From assembly GCA_963728825.1 (NCBI GenBank), contig CAVSLA010000002.1, positions 124,001 through 188,000 on the forward strand: a DNA stretch of 64,000 nucleotides, read 5' to 3'. The notes below the pieces were generated by a model. That model ran no database searches, was not told where the DNA came from, and saw only the letters and a list, made by a program, of their open reading frames with translations. Shown piece by piece: positions 43,624-51,016 of the stretch (the first letter of the stretch is position 1; each line of letters begins with the position of its first letter). The translations under genes were made by a program, and so were the position numbers. Origin of the DNA: CAVREM01 sp963728825. GTDB taxonomy: Bacteria > Acidobacteriota > Vicinamibacteria > Vicinamibacterales > CAVVIG01.

Positions 43624-45210
43624 TTGGTGGAACGCCACTTGCCTGGATTATCGACAATTCAATTCGGCCGCGGGTGGTTCCTGACGATCGCGATGTCCGC
43701 GGTCGCCGCGTCTCCGGCGGCGGCTGACGTGACGTTCACGCGCGACGTCGCGCCGATCCTTCATGCCCGCTGCGTCAGCTGCCACCGCCCGGGCGAAGCG
43801 GCGCCAATGCCGCTGCGCACCTTCGCCGAGGCGCGGCCGTTCGCGCGGGTCATCAAGGATCGAGTGGCGGCTCGGAAGATGCCGCCGTGGCCGGCCGACC
43901 GTGCCACACGCGTCTTCACCAACGATCCCAGCCTCAGCGAACGGGAGATCACCACGATCGTCGAGTGGGTCGACAGCGGCGCGCTGCAGGGCGATCCGGC
44001 GGACATGCCGCCGCTGCCCGAGTTCACCGAGGGGTGGCAGCTCGGCGAACCGGATCTCATCGTGGATCTGCCCGAGATTCGGATTCCGGCGACCGGCGCC
44101 GATCTCTTCCCGCTGCCGAACGTCGCGGTCAACATGGACCAGGATCGCTGGATTCGCGCCGTCGAGATCCGCCCGGCCAATCGTCAGGTCGCCCATCACG
44201 CCGTGTTGTTCGCCGGCGGTAACGGGCTGTTGCAGACGACAAATCCCGCCAACGTGCTGGCGGTGTGGGCGGTGGGGACGCCGCCGACCGTCTACCCGGA
44301 AGGGACCGGCCGCTGGCTGCGCAAGGACCAGATCATCGCCACCAACCTGCACTATCACCCGAACGGCCAGGAAACGACCGATCGGATGCGGGTCGGCTTC
44401 TACTTCGGCAAGGGCGAGCTGAAGAAGGAAGTGTCGACGGCGGTCGCCGGCAACGTGACGTTCGAGATTCCGCCGCATGCCGCGCAGTACCAGATGCGCG
44501 GCGTCTACGTCGCCGACGAGGACATTTCAGTGGTCTCGTTCTTCCCGCATATGCACCTGCGCGGCAAGGACATGAAGATGACGGCGACGTTTCCGGATGG
44601 CCGTCGCGAAACGCTGTTGAACGTGCCGTCGTACGATTTCAACTGGCAGCTGTTCTACTACCCGCGCGACCCGGTCACTCTGCCGCGCGGCACGCGTGTG
44701 GACGTGGTGGCGCATTACGACAATTCCGCCGCCAACCGTGCCAATCCCGATCCCGGCACCGCCGTGCGGTTTGGAGAGACCTCGAACGACGAGATGATGT
44801 TCGGCACGTTCGAGTTCGTCCCGGCCAGCGGTGTCAGCCCGGTTCGCCCGCCCGACGACCGCCTGCGCATGGAAGTGCTCGCGAAGGAGCTGCCGGCTGA
44901 CCAGTCGTTTCTGATGACGGTGCCGTTCGTCTTCCGCCAGATGCCGGCTGCTATTCATCTGCCGCGTTCGGGCGACGGCCGCTGGTACCTGACACCTCGA
45001 CCGGGTATCGTCATCGAGGTGCCGGTGACCGACATCACGTGGTCCGGCAACTCGTTCGCGTTCTCGACTGAAGTGCGTGTGGGTGGGCTCGGCGGCCGGC
45101 TGCTCGGTTCGGGCGAGGTTGGCGATGATGGGGCGATGCGCGGTGAGTTCCGGCTGCCGGGCGGTGGGCGATCGCCGCTCGGGAAGTTCACCGGGTCGCG
45201 GGTCAGATAA
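43624..45210 (+). CDS. Secreted cytochrome c fused to a type II copper monooxygenase-like domain (copy 2)
   Basis: A 528-residue paralogue of the 41234 gene with the same fold order. Heme motif CVSCH is at 50-54 with Met86 in ARKMPPWP. Copper ligands are His191-His192 (QVAHHAVLF), His243/245 (TNLHYHPNG), His309 and His311 (FPHMHLRGKDM) and Met391 (SNDEMMFGT). A C-terminal extension of about 125 residues (from 405) is not found in copy 1. It includes beta-rich sequence with VPFVFRQMPAAIHLPRSGDG. The start is TTG 43624 or GTG 43627; the hydrophobic FLTIAMSAVAASPAAA segment then acts as the signal peptide. Confidence 0.87.
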   Translation: MVERHLPGLSTIQFGRGWFLTIAMSAVAASPAAADVTFTRDVAPILHARCVSCHRPGEAAPMPLRTFAEARPFARVIKDRVAARKMPPWPADRATRVFTNDPSLSEREITTIVEWVDSGALQGDPADMPPLPEFTEGWQLGEPDLIVDLPEIRIPATGADLFPLPNVAVNMDQDRWIRAVEIRPANRQVAHHAVLFAGGNGLLQTTNPANVLAVWAVGTPPTVYPEGTGRWLRKDQIIATNLHYHPNGQETTDRMRVGFYFGKGELKKEVSTAVAGNVTFEIPPHAAQYQMRGVYVADEDISVVSFFPHMHLRGKDMKMTATFPDGRRETLLNVPSYDFNWQLFYYPRDPVTLPRGTRVDVVAHYDNSAANRANPDPGTAVRFGETSNDEMMFGTFEFVPASGVSPVRPPDDRLRMEVLAKELPADQSFLMTVPFVFRQMPAAIHLPRSGDGRWYLTPRPGIVIEVPVTDITWSGNSFAFSTEVRVGGLGGRLLGSGEVGDDGAMRGEFRLPGGGRSPLGKFTGSRVR

Positions 45211-45213
45211 ACC

Positions 45214-45300
45214 GTTCTACGTTCTACGTTCTACGTTCTGCGTTCTACGTTCACCGTCGAACGAAGAACGCAGAACGAAGAACGTAGAACGTAGAACGAC
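45214..45300. repeat. Heptamer array with inverted arms (GTTCTAC / GAACGTA)
   Basis: Five units (GTTCTAC x3, GTTCTGC, GTTCTAC) run from 45214 to 45248. A gap of about 10 bp follows, then six units (GAACGAA, GAACGCA, GAACGAA, GAACGTA x2, GAACGAC) from 45259 to 45300. The arms are complementary. It starts 3 nt after the stop of the copper monooxygenase-like gene and precedes a convergent small gene. Same word as at 21121-21234. Confidence 0.9.
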
Positions 45301-45312
45301 AAAGTCAACTCG

Positions 45313-45552
45313 TCATCGTCGGTCCCTGATGAAGTCGCGCCCGCGGGCCGCTTCAGCGAGGTTCTTTGCCCCGCCGACCCAGGGAATGAAATCCAGAACG
45401 GTGTTGATCGTTCCGCGGATGACCCCTTTGCGGCGGATCGCGGCGCCGACCGTGGCGAGGGCGACGATCCCGCCGATCCAGGGCACCGCACGGTAGAGCC
45501 GCTTGGTGGCGCGGCGCGCTGCGTACTGCTTGAGCTGTTGAGACACGGCCAT
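45313..45552 (-). CDS. Small hydrophobic protein, unknown
   Basis: A 79-residue protein with two hydrophobic segments (VPWIGGIVALATVGAAIRRK and TINTVLDFIPWVGGAKNLAE) between basic stretches. The IPWVGG motif recurs in small membrane proteins, but no function is known to me. ATG 45552. It may be co-transcribed with the PadR-type gene upstream (about 50 bp apart, same strand). Confidence 0.65.
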   Translation of the reverse strand: MAVSQQLKQYAARRATKRLYRAVPWIGGIVALATVGAAIRRKGVIRGTINTVLDFIPWVGGAKNLAEAARGRDFIRDRR

Positions 45553-45604
45553 ACCATTTGTACAGCAAGTCGTATACCGATCGCTCCGCCGACGTGTTGC
45601 ACGG

Positions 45605-45946
45605 CTACGTAAGCCGCACGACTTTCCCGACGGCTTTGGTCAGGCGCTCCCACTTGGCGAGCTCCTCGTCGAGATGCTTCAGGCCGACGCGGGTAATTCT
45701 GTAGATGCGCGCCCGGCGGTTGTTGGCGGTCGTCTGCCACTCGGCGCTGATCCACCCGGCCTGTTCCATGCGGTGCAGGGCCGGGTAGAGCGAGCCTTCC
45801 TCGACGCGCAGCATGTCACTCGAGACGGTCTGGATGTCGAGCGCGATACCGTAGCCGTGCTGCGGTCCGCGGCTCAACGTCTTGAGCACCAGCAGGTCGA
45901 GCGTGCCCTGCAGGGCGTCGGCTTTTCTGGATCGTCGGAGCATCAT
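45605..45946 (-). CDS. PadR-family transcriptional regulator, Acidobacterial type
   Basis: A 113-residue winged-helix repressor. The PadR core is evident: LQGTLDLLVLKTLSRGPQHG, GYGIALDIQ, VEEGSLYPALHRMEQAGWIS (wing and recognition helix) and YRITRVGLKHLDEELAKWER. It resembles the Acidobacterial PadR subgroup (TIGR03433-like) that usually controls adjacent ADOP permeases; here the only ADOP gene is 11.6 kb away. The ATG is at 45946 or 45943. A 9-2-9 inverted repeat lies 7 nt upstream and is a candidate for autoregulation. The open frame continues far upstream only as an antisense shadow of the next gene. Confidence 0.92.
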   Translation of the reverse strand: MMLRRSRKADALQGTLDLLVLKTLSRGPQHGYGIALDIQTVSSDMLRVEEGSLYPALHRMEQAGWISAEWQTTANNRRARIYRITRVGLKHLDEELAKWERLTKAVGKVVRLT

Positions 45947-45953
45947 CGCCCAC

Positions 45954-45973
45954 TTACCTAGAAGTCTGGGTAA
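45954..45973. promoter_or_regulatory. Candidate PadR operator: TTACCTAGA-AG-TCTGGGTAA
   Basis: An inverted repeat with 9-bp arms (one mismatch) and a 2-bp spacer. It lies between the divergent PadR gene (ATG 45946, minus) and the NHL-M23 gene (ATG 46022, plus). Its size and position fit a dimeric winged-helix repressor site controlling both directions. Confidence 0.55.
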
Positions 45974-46021
45974 GATATCCGGCCGGCCGGAAGCGGTCAA
46001 GCGATGTGGCAGACTTGCATC

Positions 46022-48067
46022 ATGCGCATCGCGCGGGTGGCGCTGGTGATGCTCCTGGCTGCGGGCAGCGCGGCGGCGGTCCTGTGGTGGCGCGCCTCCC
46101 GTCTGGCCGGCGATCAGCGCCTCGATCCGGACTGGAGCGCCGTGGTGACGGTGCTCGCCGGGGACGGTGTGGCGGAAGCGCGCGACGGCGAAGCGCATCG
46201 CGCCCGCTTTTCGGATCCGTTCGGAGTGGCGGTGACGGGAGACGGCACCGTCTATGTCGCCGACGGCGTCGGCAGCCACCGCATCCGTGTCCTGACCCCC
46301 GATGGCCGCGTCACGACGCTTGCGGGCGGCGAGCGTGGATTCCGCGATGGCGCTGGCAGCGCGGCGCAGTTCGACACGCCGTCGGCGATCGCGATCGCCG
46401 CCGACGGCTCCCTCTACGTGGCAGACACCGGCAACAACGCCATCCGGCGGATCACGCGCGATGGCGTCGTCTCGACGGTCGCCGGTGACGGCACGGCTGG
46501 ATTGAGCGATGGGCCGGCGCGGGACGCCCGCTTCAATGGTCCGGTCGGCCTGGCGGTGGATGTCGCCGGTCGGATCTTCGTCGCCGATACCTACAACGAT
46601 CGCCTGCGCGTGATCGACACCGACGGTCTCGTTCGCACCCTGGTGCCGACGGTCAGGTTCGACACGCCGACCGGAGTGGCAGTGGACGGCTCCGGCCACG
46701 TCTACGTGGCGGATACCAGGAACCGGCTCGTGCAGCGCATCGATCAGTCCGGGCATTTCGCGACGCCTCTCGGGTTTGCCGCGGCGTTGCGGCCGATCGG
46801 TCTGGTGGTGGCGCCCGATGGCGACGTCTACGTCACAGACGAGATCGGGTCGATCGTCCAGATCCGGAGCGACGGATCGTCGCGGGTCGTCGCCGGATCG
46901 ACCTCCGGCTTCCGCGACGGTCCCGGCCTCGAGGCCCGCTTCCGCAGACCGAGCGGCATCGCGCTGTCGGCGGCTGGCCGCCTGATCGTCGCCGATGCGG
47001 GCAATGCGCTGATTCGGCTGGTGAGTGCGCCCGCCCGGCTCGAGTTTCGCGCCCCGCCGGCGCCGCGCATCGAGCCGCGCTTCGACGTCGAGGCGTTTCG
47101 CGCGCAGCCGCTCGTCTGGCCGGTGGCGCCGATTGAGGGGCCCCACGAAATCGCCGGGACGGTCGGCGAAGCCCGCGGCGACGGCGGCGAGCGCATGCAC
47201 CTCGGAGTCGACGTGCGAGCCGAACAGGGAACCCTGGTGCACGCGGTCCGCGACGGAGTGGTTGCCAGCCCCACGGCGCTCGACGGCTTCGGGTCGCTTG
47301 GCGAGTCGCTGCGGATCGGTCCGCTCGTCTACATTCACGTGCGCAGCGGTCGGACGCGCAACGAACGGCTGCTCGACGCCGGCCGTTTCGTTCCGACCCA
47401 CGAGGGTCCGGCCCTGACCGATCTCAGGGTAAGGCGCGGCGCGCGTTTCGCCGCAGGCGATGTCATCGGCACCGTCAACGGGTTCAACCACGTCCACCTG
47501 AACGTCGGGTGGGCGGGCGAAGAGTTCAACCCGCTCGACTTCCGGCTGGTTCAATTCGAGGATTCAGTCCCGCCGGTGATTGCGCCGGGTGGCATCCGCC
47601 TCTACGACGAGCACGAGCAGCCGCTCACGCGGCGGGTTCGCGGCCGGGTGGTCGCTCGCGGCGCCGTTCGGATCGTGGTCGATGCCTGGGACCAGTCGAA
47701 TGAAAGCCGGCCGGGGCGTCGGCTCGGGTTGTACGATCTCGGCTATCAGATTCTGCATGCCGATGGCACGCCGGCCCCGGGGTTCGAAGTGGTCCGCAAG
47801 ACGATGAGATTCGACCGGTTCGCGATCGATCCCGAGGCGGCGCACCTGGTCTACGCGTCCGGCAGCGGCATCCCGTTCTACGGCAACCGCCGGACGCGGT
47901 TTCTCTACGTCGTCACCAACACGCTGCGTGACGGGATGGCCTCACGCGGCGTCTGGGACACGACGCTGCTGCCGCCCGGCGATTACCTCGTTCGCGTCTG
48001 GGCCGCCGACATCAACGGCAACGTGGCGACCGTCAACCGCGATCTGCCGGTCATCGTGGAACGTTGA
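46022..48067 (+). CDS. NHL-repeat propeller fused to an M23-type peptidase domain
   Basis: A 681-residue protein with an N-terminal signal or anchor helix (ARVALVMLLAAGSAAAVLWW). Residues about 40-340 hold NHL repeats (DPFGVAVTGDGTVYVADGVG, TPSAIAIAADGSLYVADTGN, GPVGLAVDVAGRIFVADTYN). Next is an M23/lysostaphin-like domain with HxxxD in MHLGVDV (His393, Asp397) and HxH in FNHVHLNVG, so the zinc site is intact. A beta-rich C-terminal domain follows (about 520-681). M23 enzymes cut peptidoglycan cross-links; the NHL propeller may position it. ATG 46022. Confidence 0.85.
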   Translation: MRIARVALVMLLAAGSAAAVLWWRASRLAGDQRLDPDWSAVVTVLAGDGVAEARDGEAHRARFSDPFGVAVTGDGTVYVADGVGSHRIRVLTPDGRVTTLAGGERGFRDGAGSAAQFDTPSAIAIAADGSLYVADTGNNAIRRITRDGVVSTVAGDGTAGLSDGPARDARFNGPVGLAVDVAGRIFVADTYNDRLRVIDTDGLVRTLVPTVRFDTPTGVAVDGSGHVYVADTRNRLVQRIDQSGHFATPLGFAAALRPIGLVVAPDGDVYVTDEIGSIVQIRSDGSSRVVAGSTSGFRDGPGLEARFRRPSGIALSAAGRLIVADAGNALIRLVSAPARLEFRAPPAPRIEPRFDVEAFRAQPLVWPVAPIEGPHEIAGTVGEARGDGGERMHLGVDVRAEQGTLVHAVRDGVVASPTALDGFGSLGESLRIGPLVYIHVRSGRTRNERLLDAGRFVPTHEGPALTDLRVRRGARFAAGDVIGTVNGFNHVHLNVGWAGEEFNPLDFRLVQFEDSVPPVIAPGGIRLYDEHEQPLTRRVRGRVVARGAVRIVVDAWDQSNESRPGRRLGLYDLGYQILHADGTPAPGFEVVRKTMRFDRFAIDPEAAHLVYASGSGIPFYGNRRTRFLYVVTNTLRDGMASRGVWDTTLLPPGDYLVRVWAADINGNVATVNRDLPVIVER

Positions 48068-48103
48068 CGAACCGGGTGTGTGTCCTGACTTCGCAAAGAC
48101 AAG

Positions 48104-48126
48104 CACGAAACACGAAAACACGAAAC
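48104..48126. repeat. CACGAAA short tandem repeat after a stop
   Basis: CACGAAA, CACGAAAA and CACGAAAC lie in tandem about 37 bp after the stop of the NHL-M23 gene. A single-armed, imperfect 7-8 bp array. Confidence 0.5.
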
Positions 48127-48195
48127 CGGACGAGATCTTTTGATCGCGCCAAGGCGCTGGACCGTGGTACATCTCTTGCCGACCGGAGGTAGCTC

Positions 48196-48825
48196 GTGAC
48201 CGATGTGAAGTGGGCTATCCATGCTGGTGACGCGAAGCTGCTTCGCGACCTGCTGGCCGCGGATCGCTCGCGCGCCAACGCGCTGATCCAGTGGGGGCGC
48301 AACGACTGCATCAGCACGCATCCGCTGCATTACGTCAGCGACGCGATCTTCGAAGGAGCCCTCGACAAGCACAAAGCGATTCCGCTCGTCGACGCGTTGA
48401 TCGAGGCGGGCTCGGACGTGAACTTTCACAAGCCCGGCGATGCCGAAACGCCATTGATGGGGGCCGCCAGCCTGGGCGCCGAGGAGGTCGGTGTGCGCCT
48501 CCTCGACGCGGGTGCCACGATCGACATCCGGGGTGCGTTCGACGAGACGCCGCTCCACTGGGCCGCGACCATGGGGCTGCATCGGCTGGTGCGCCGGATG
48601 ATCGAGCAGGGAGCAGACGTGAACGCCGAGGACCGGAAGTACCAATCCTCGCCACTCGGCTGGGCGTTGCACGGCTGGATGGACACGCCGCCTGAAGAGC
48701 GGCGCGGCCGGCATGATGAGGTCGTTCGGCAGCTGATCGCCGCCGGAGCCAAGGTCAGGCAGGAGTGGCTCGACTCTCCGGAGATGCAAGCGAGACCCGA
48801 GGTGGCGGCAGCGCTGCGCAGCTAA
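48196..48825 (+). CDS. Cytoplasmic ankyrin-repeat protein
   Basis: A 209-residue protein without a signal peptide. About four ankyrin repeats are visible: DAKLLRDLLAADRSRANALI, HKAIPLVDALIEAGSDVNFH, TPLMGAASLGAEEVGVRLLDAGA and TPLHWAATMGLHRLVRRMIEQGADVN. A protein-binding role is expected; no partner is suggested by neighbours. The start is GTG 48196 with GGAGGTAGCTC upstream, a strong Shine-Dalgarno. Its stop overlaps the convergent SRPBCC gene by 4 bp. Confidence 0.88.
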   Translation: MTDVKWAIHAGDAKLLRDLLAADRSRANALIQWGRNDCISTHPLHYVSDAIFEGALDKHKAIPLVDALIEAGSDVNFHKPGDAETPLMGAASLGAEEVGVRLLDAGATIDIRGAFDETPLHWAATMGLHRLVRRMIEQGADVNAEDRKYQSSPLGWALHGWMDTPPEERRGRHDEVVRQLIAAGAKVRQEWLDSPEMQARPEVAAALRS

Positions 48826-49244
48826 GCGGCCGGTTGCTCGGTTCGTCGCTTGAGGCCGGCCGCCTCCATCGCCAGGTACCGATCGTTTATCCGCCGCGTC
48901 AGCCGGCCGAACAGTGGACCCAGGACTCCCGCGAAATTGAGCGACAGCGTCGCCCGCGATCCGTTGCCGACGGGCTCGACGGCGTGTCTCGCCGTGACGA
49001 CCATCCCCGGGGCTCGGCTGACCCAGGTGAAACTGGTTGCGCCGACTTCGGTGACCGTCCAGAGGGCCGGAGGAAATTTCGGCTGTCGAACCCATGCCCG
49101 GCCGCCCGGTCGAAGCGGTCCATGGTCGGTCCGACGGACGCTCGTGATCGACGCCGTCCACTCGTGCCACTTTTCGATATCACTCATCACCGCCCAGACC
49201 CGATCGGGCGGTGCGGCGATGTCGACGCCGATGCTGAAGTCCAC
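48822..49244 (-). CDS. SRPBCC/START-like ligand-binding protein
   Basis: A 140-residue polyketide-cyclase-like protein. The N-terminal FSIGVDIAAPPDRVWAVMSD and following WHEWTASITSV are typical, as are RPGGRAWVRQP, TWVSRAPGMVVTARHAVEPV and the C-terminal amphipathic helix (LFGRLTRRINDRYLAMEAAG). Such folds bind hydrophobic ligands; the substrate is not predictable. ATG 49244. It ends 4 bp inside the convergent ankyrin gene. Confidence 0.9.
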   Translation of the reverse strand: MDFSIGVDIAAPPDRVWAVMSDIEKWHEWTASITSVRRTDHGPLRPGGRAWVRQPKFPPALWTVTEVGATSFTWVSRAPGMVVTARHAVEPVGNGSRATLSLNFAGVLGPLFGRLTRRINDRYLAMEAAGLKRRTEQPAA

Positions 49245-49255
49245 GGCCCCTCATG

Positions 49256-50140
49256 TTAGTCCTCGTCGTCGTCCCATTGCCGTCGGCGTCGTGCGCGCTG
49301 CCAGATCCGGACGAAGAAGGCGAGGAAGGCGAGCACGAGAATCAGCGACCAGGTAGACGACGGGCTGGTTGCCGCAGGGACCCAACTGGTCCAACGCTGG
49401 TAGCTTTGCCACGCGTCGCGCGCAGCCTGATTGGGCGTTGCACCTGTCTGCAGTTCGAAGGCGCGATCGAACGACACATCGCGCGCGACATGCTCCGCGA
49501 TTCGGCCGGGAAGCGCCGGACCGTGGCGTCGCCGCAATTCGTCCATCAGCGCCGCCGCCAGCAAGTACGCCTGCGTCGTCTGCGGCTGCGTCTGCGATTG
49601 GAACAGGCGTGCGACGTCGTCGACCGCGGGCTCGGTGGCGGTTGCGACCAGCAGCCGGAGCTGGTCCGTCATTCGCCACCCTGACTCGACCGAGACGGCG
49701 GTTCCTTCGTGGAACCAGCGGGGCAGCGGCCGTCCGCCGGAGCGTTCCTCGAGCGCCAGGTGCACGACTTCGTGCCGCAGCACCGACTCGATGGAGTCGT
49801 ACGGATAGGAGGAAACCCGCTCCGGAAAGATGACGATCTCGTTCGTGCCGAAGGCGACGCCAACGAACCATCCCGGCGTCTGCGTCGCGCGAGGATCGCC
49901 TTCGGGGATGAGCGTGACGTGAACTCGTTCCGGCAGCTCCAACCCGGCGCGAATCAGGTCGGCGCCCAGCCGCCCGGCGTCGATCCGCTCGATTCGGCCG
50001 GCTGTTGCCGCAAGGGCGATTGGCGCGTTGACGGTCAGCTCCCAGTCAGGCGCCGAATGGAGAAGTCGCACGGCGGTGAGCCAGAAGAAGACGATCACCA
50101 CTGGCGCGGCGCTTCGGCGCATTCGAATGAGTGTACCCAT
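49256..50140 (-). CDS. Membrane-anchored peptidase-MA-like metalloprotease
   Basis: About 294 residues. It begins with a signal/anchor segment (VVIVFFWLTAVRLL), then the zinc helix HEVVHLALEE, with a third-ligand region in PRWFHEGTAVSVESG. That is the HExxH plus distal Glu pattern of MA-clan gluzincins. A C-terminal TM helix (WSLILVLAFLAFFVRIW) and acidic tail anchor it. Several ATG starts are possible (50158, 50140, 50122); none has a clear Shine-Dalgarno. It lies about 90 bp from the divergent cytochrome c gene. The substrate is unknown. Confidence 0.8.
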   Translation of the reverse strand: MGTLIRMRRSAAPVVIVFFWLTAVRLLHSAPDWELTVNAPIALAATAGRIERIDAGRLGADLIRAGLELPERVHVTLIPEGDPRATQTPGWFVGVAFGTNEIVIFPERVSSYPYDSIESVLRHEVVHLALEERSGGRPLPRWFHEGTAVSVESGWRMTDQLRLLVATATEPAVDDVARLFQSQTQPQTTQAYLLAAALMDELRRRHGPALPGRIAEHVARDVSFDRAFELQTGATPNQAARDAWQSYQRWTSWVPAATSPSSTWSLILVLAFLAFFVRIWQRARRRRQWDDDED

Positions 50141-50197
50141 TGGACAACCGGTGAGCATTCAGGGATAAGCTGTAGCGGGTTCCGTCGAGTTTTCGCT

Positions 50198-50225
50198 TTG
50201 CACTCACTGTGAATTTGGGTACAAA
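50198..50225 (+). promoter_or_regulatory. Promoter for the cytochrome c-quinoprotein pair, possibly leaderless
   Basis: TTGCAC (50198-50203) and TACAAA (50220-50225) are separated by 16 bp. The predicted start of transcription falls on or next to ATG 50232, with no room for a Shine-Dalgarno. That suggests a leaderless mRNA. Confidence 0.55.
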
Positions 50226-50231
50226 TCCGAC

Positions 50232-51014
50232 ATGCGGTTATCTCAGCGGTTGACACGTTTCGCGCTGTGCGCGGCGGTGTGGTCGGTTGCCGTGTCCGGC
50301 ACCGGCAGCGCGCAAGTCCAGGATCATCAGTACAGCGCCGCAGAAATCCAGGCCGGCTCGCGTCTGTACGCGAACCAGTGCCAGCAGTGCCACGGCCAGA
50401 TGGGCGACCAGGTGACGGGAATCAACCTCCGGCGGGGGCAGTTCCGACGGGTGGCATCCGACGAGGACCTGCGGCGGATCATCACGGTCGGCGTCACCGA
50501 GAGCGGCATGCCGCCGTTCAAATTCCAGACCGCCGAGCTCGACGCGCTGGTTGCGTTCATTCGCGCCGGTTTCGATCCCGGGGGCACGGCGGTGCGGATC
50601 GGCAACGCCCAACGCGGTCAGGCGGTCTTCGAGGGCAAGGGGCAGTGTGCCAGCTGCCATCGCGTTCAGGGCCAGGGCTCGCGGGTCGCGCCCGACCTGA
50701 GCGACATCGGCTCGGCGCGTCAGCCCGCGGCGCTGCATCGCTCACTGCTCGAGCCGACCAAGGGGATGTGGCCGATCAACCGTCCGGTGCGAATCGTCAC
50801 CAACGACGGACGAACCATCCGCGGCCGCCGTCTCAACGAAGACACCTTCACGATCCAGCTGATGGACGAGAACGAACGGCTGGTGTCGATCGACAAAACG
50901 CAGATCAAAGAGTACGAAAGGGCCAGCACGTCGTCGATGCCGTCGGTGGCGGGCAAGCTGACCGGCGACGAGATCGCCGACCTGATCGCCTACTTACTTT
51001 CGCTCAAGGGTTAG
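50232..51014 (+). CDS. Di-heme secreted cytochrome c with heme-binding-domain motif
   Basis: A 260-residue protein with a signal peptide (ALCAAVWSVAVSGTGSAQ). Two c-heme motifs are present: CQQCH (Cys50-His54), with Met93 in SGMPPFKF as likely axial ligand, and CASCH (Cys139-His143). The second unit, from about 125, matches the putative heme-binding domain common in Planctomycetes/Verrucomicrobia (TIGR02603-like): GQAVFEGKGQCASCH, VAPDLSDIG, LLEPTKGMWPINRP, NDGRTIRGRRLNEDTF and SSMPSVAGKLTGDEIADLIA. It ends 2 nt before the quinoprotein ATG, so it probably accepts electrons from that enzyme. Confidence 0.92.
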   Translation: MRLSQRLTRFALCAAVWSVAVSGTGSAQVQDHQYSAAEIQAGSRLYANQCQQCHGQMGDQVTGINLRRGQFRRVASDEDLRRIITVGVTESGMPPFKFQTAELDALVAFIRAGFDPGGTAVRIGNAQRGQAVFEGKGQCASCHRVQGQGSRVAPDLSDIGSARQPAALHRSLLEPTKGMWPINRPVRIVTNDGRTIRGRRLNEDTFTIQLMDENERLVSIDKTQIKEYERASTSSMPSVAGKLTGDEIADLIAYLLSLKG

Positions 51015-51016
51015 CT

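Noticed and set aside
45947..47554. N-terminal extension making a 649-residue minus-strand protein ending in PadR
   Set aside because: The extra 530 residues are the antisense shadow of the NHL-M23 gene; the real PadR start is at 45943-45946 with the candidate operator in front.
50267..51016. Extension of the 51017 quinoprotein upstream through the cytochrome gene
   Set aside because: This stretch is read in another frame as the di-heme cytochrome with both CXXCH motifs. The quinoprotein start at 51017 begins a normal signal peptide.
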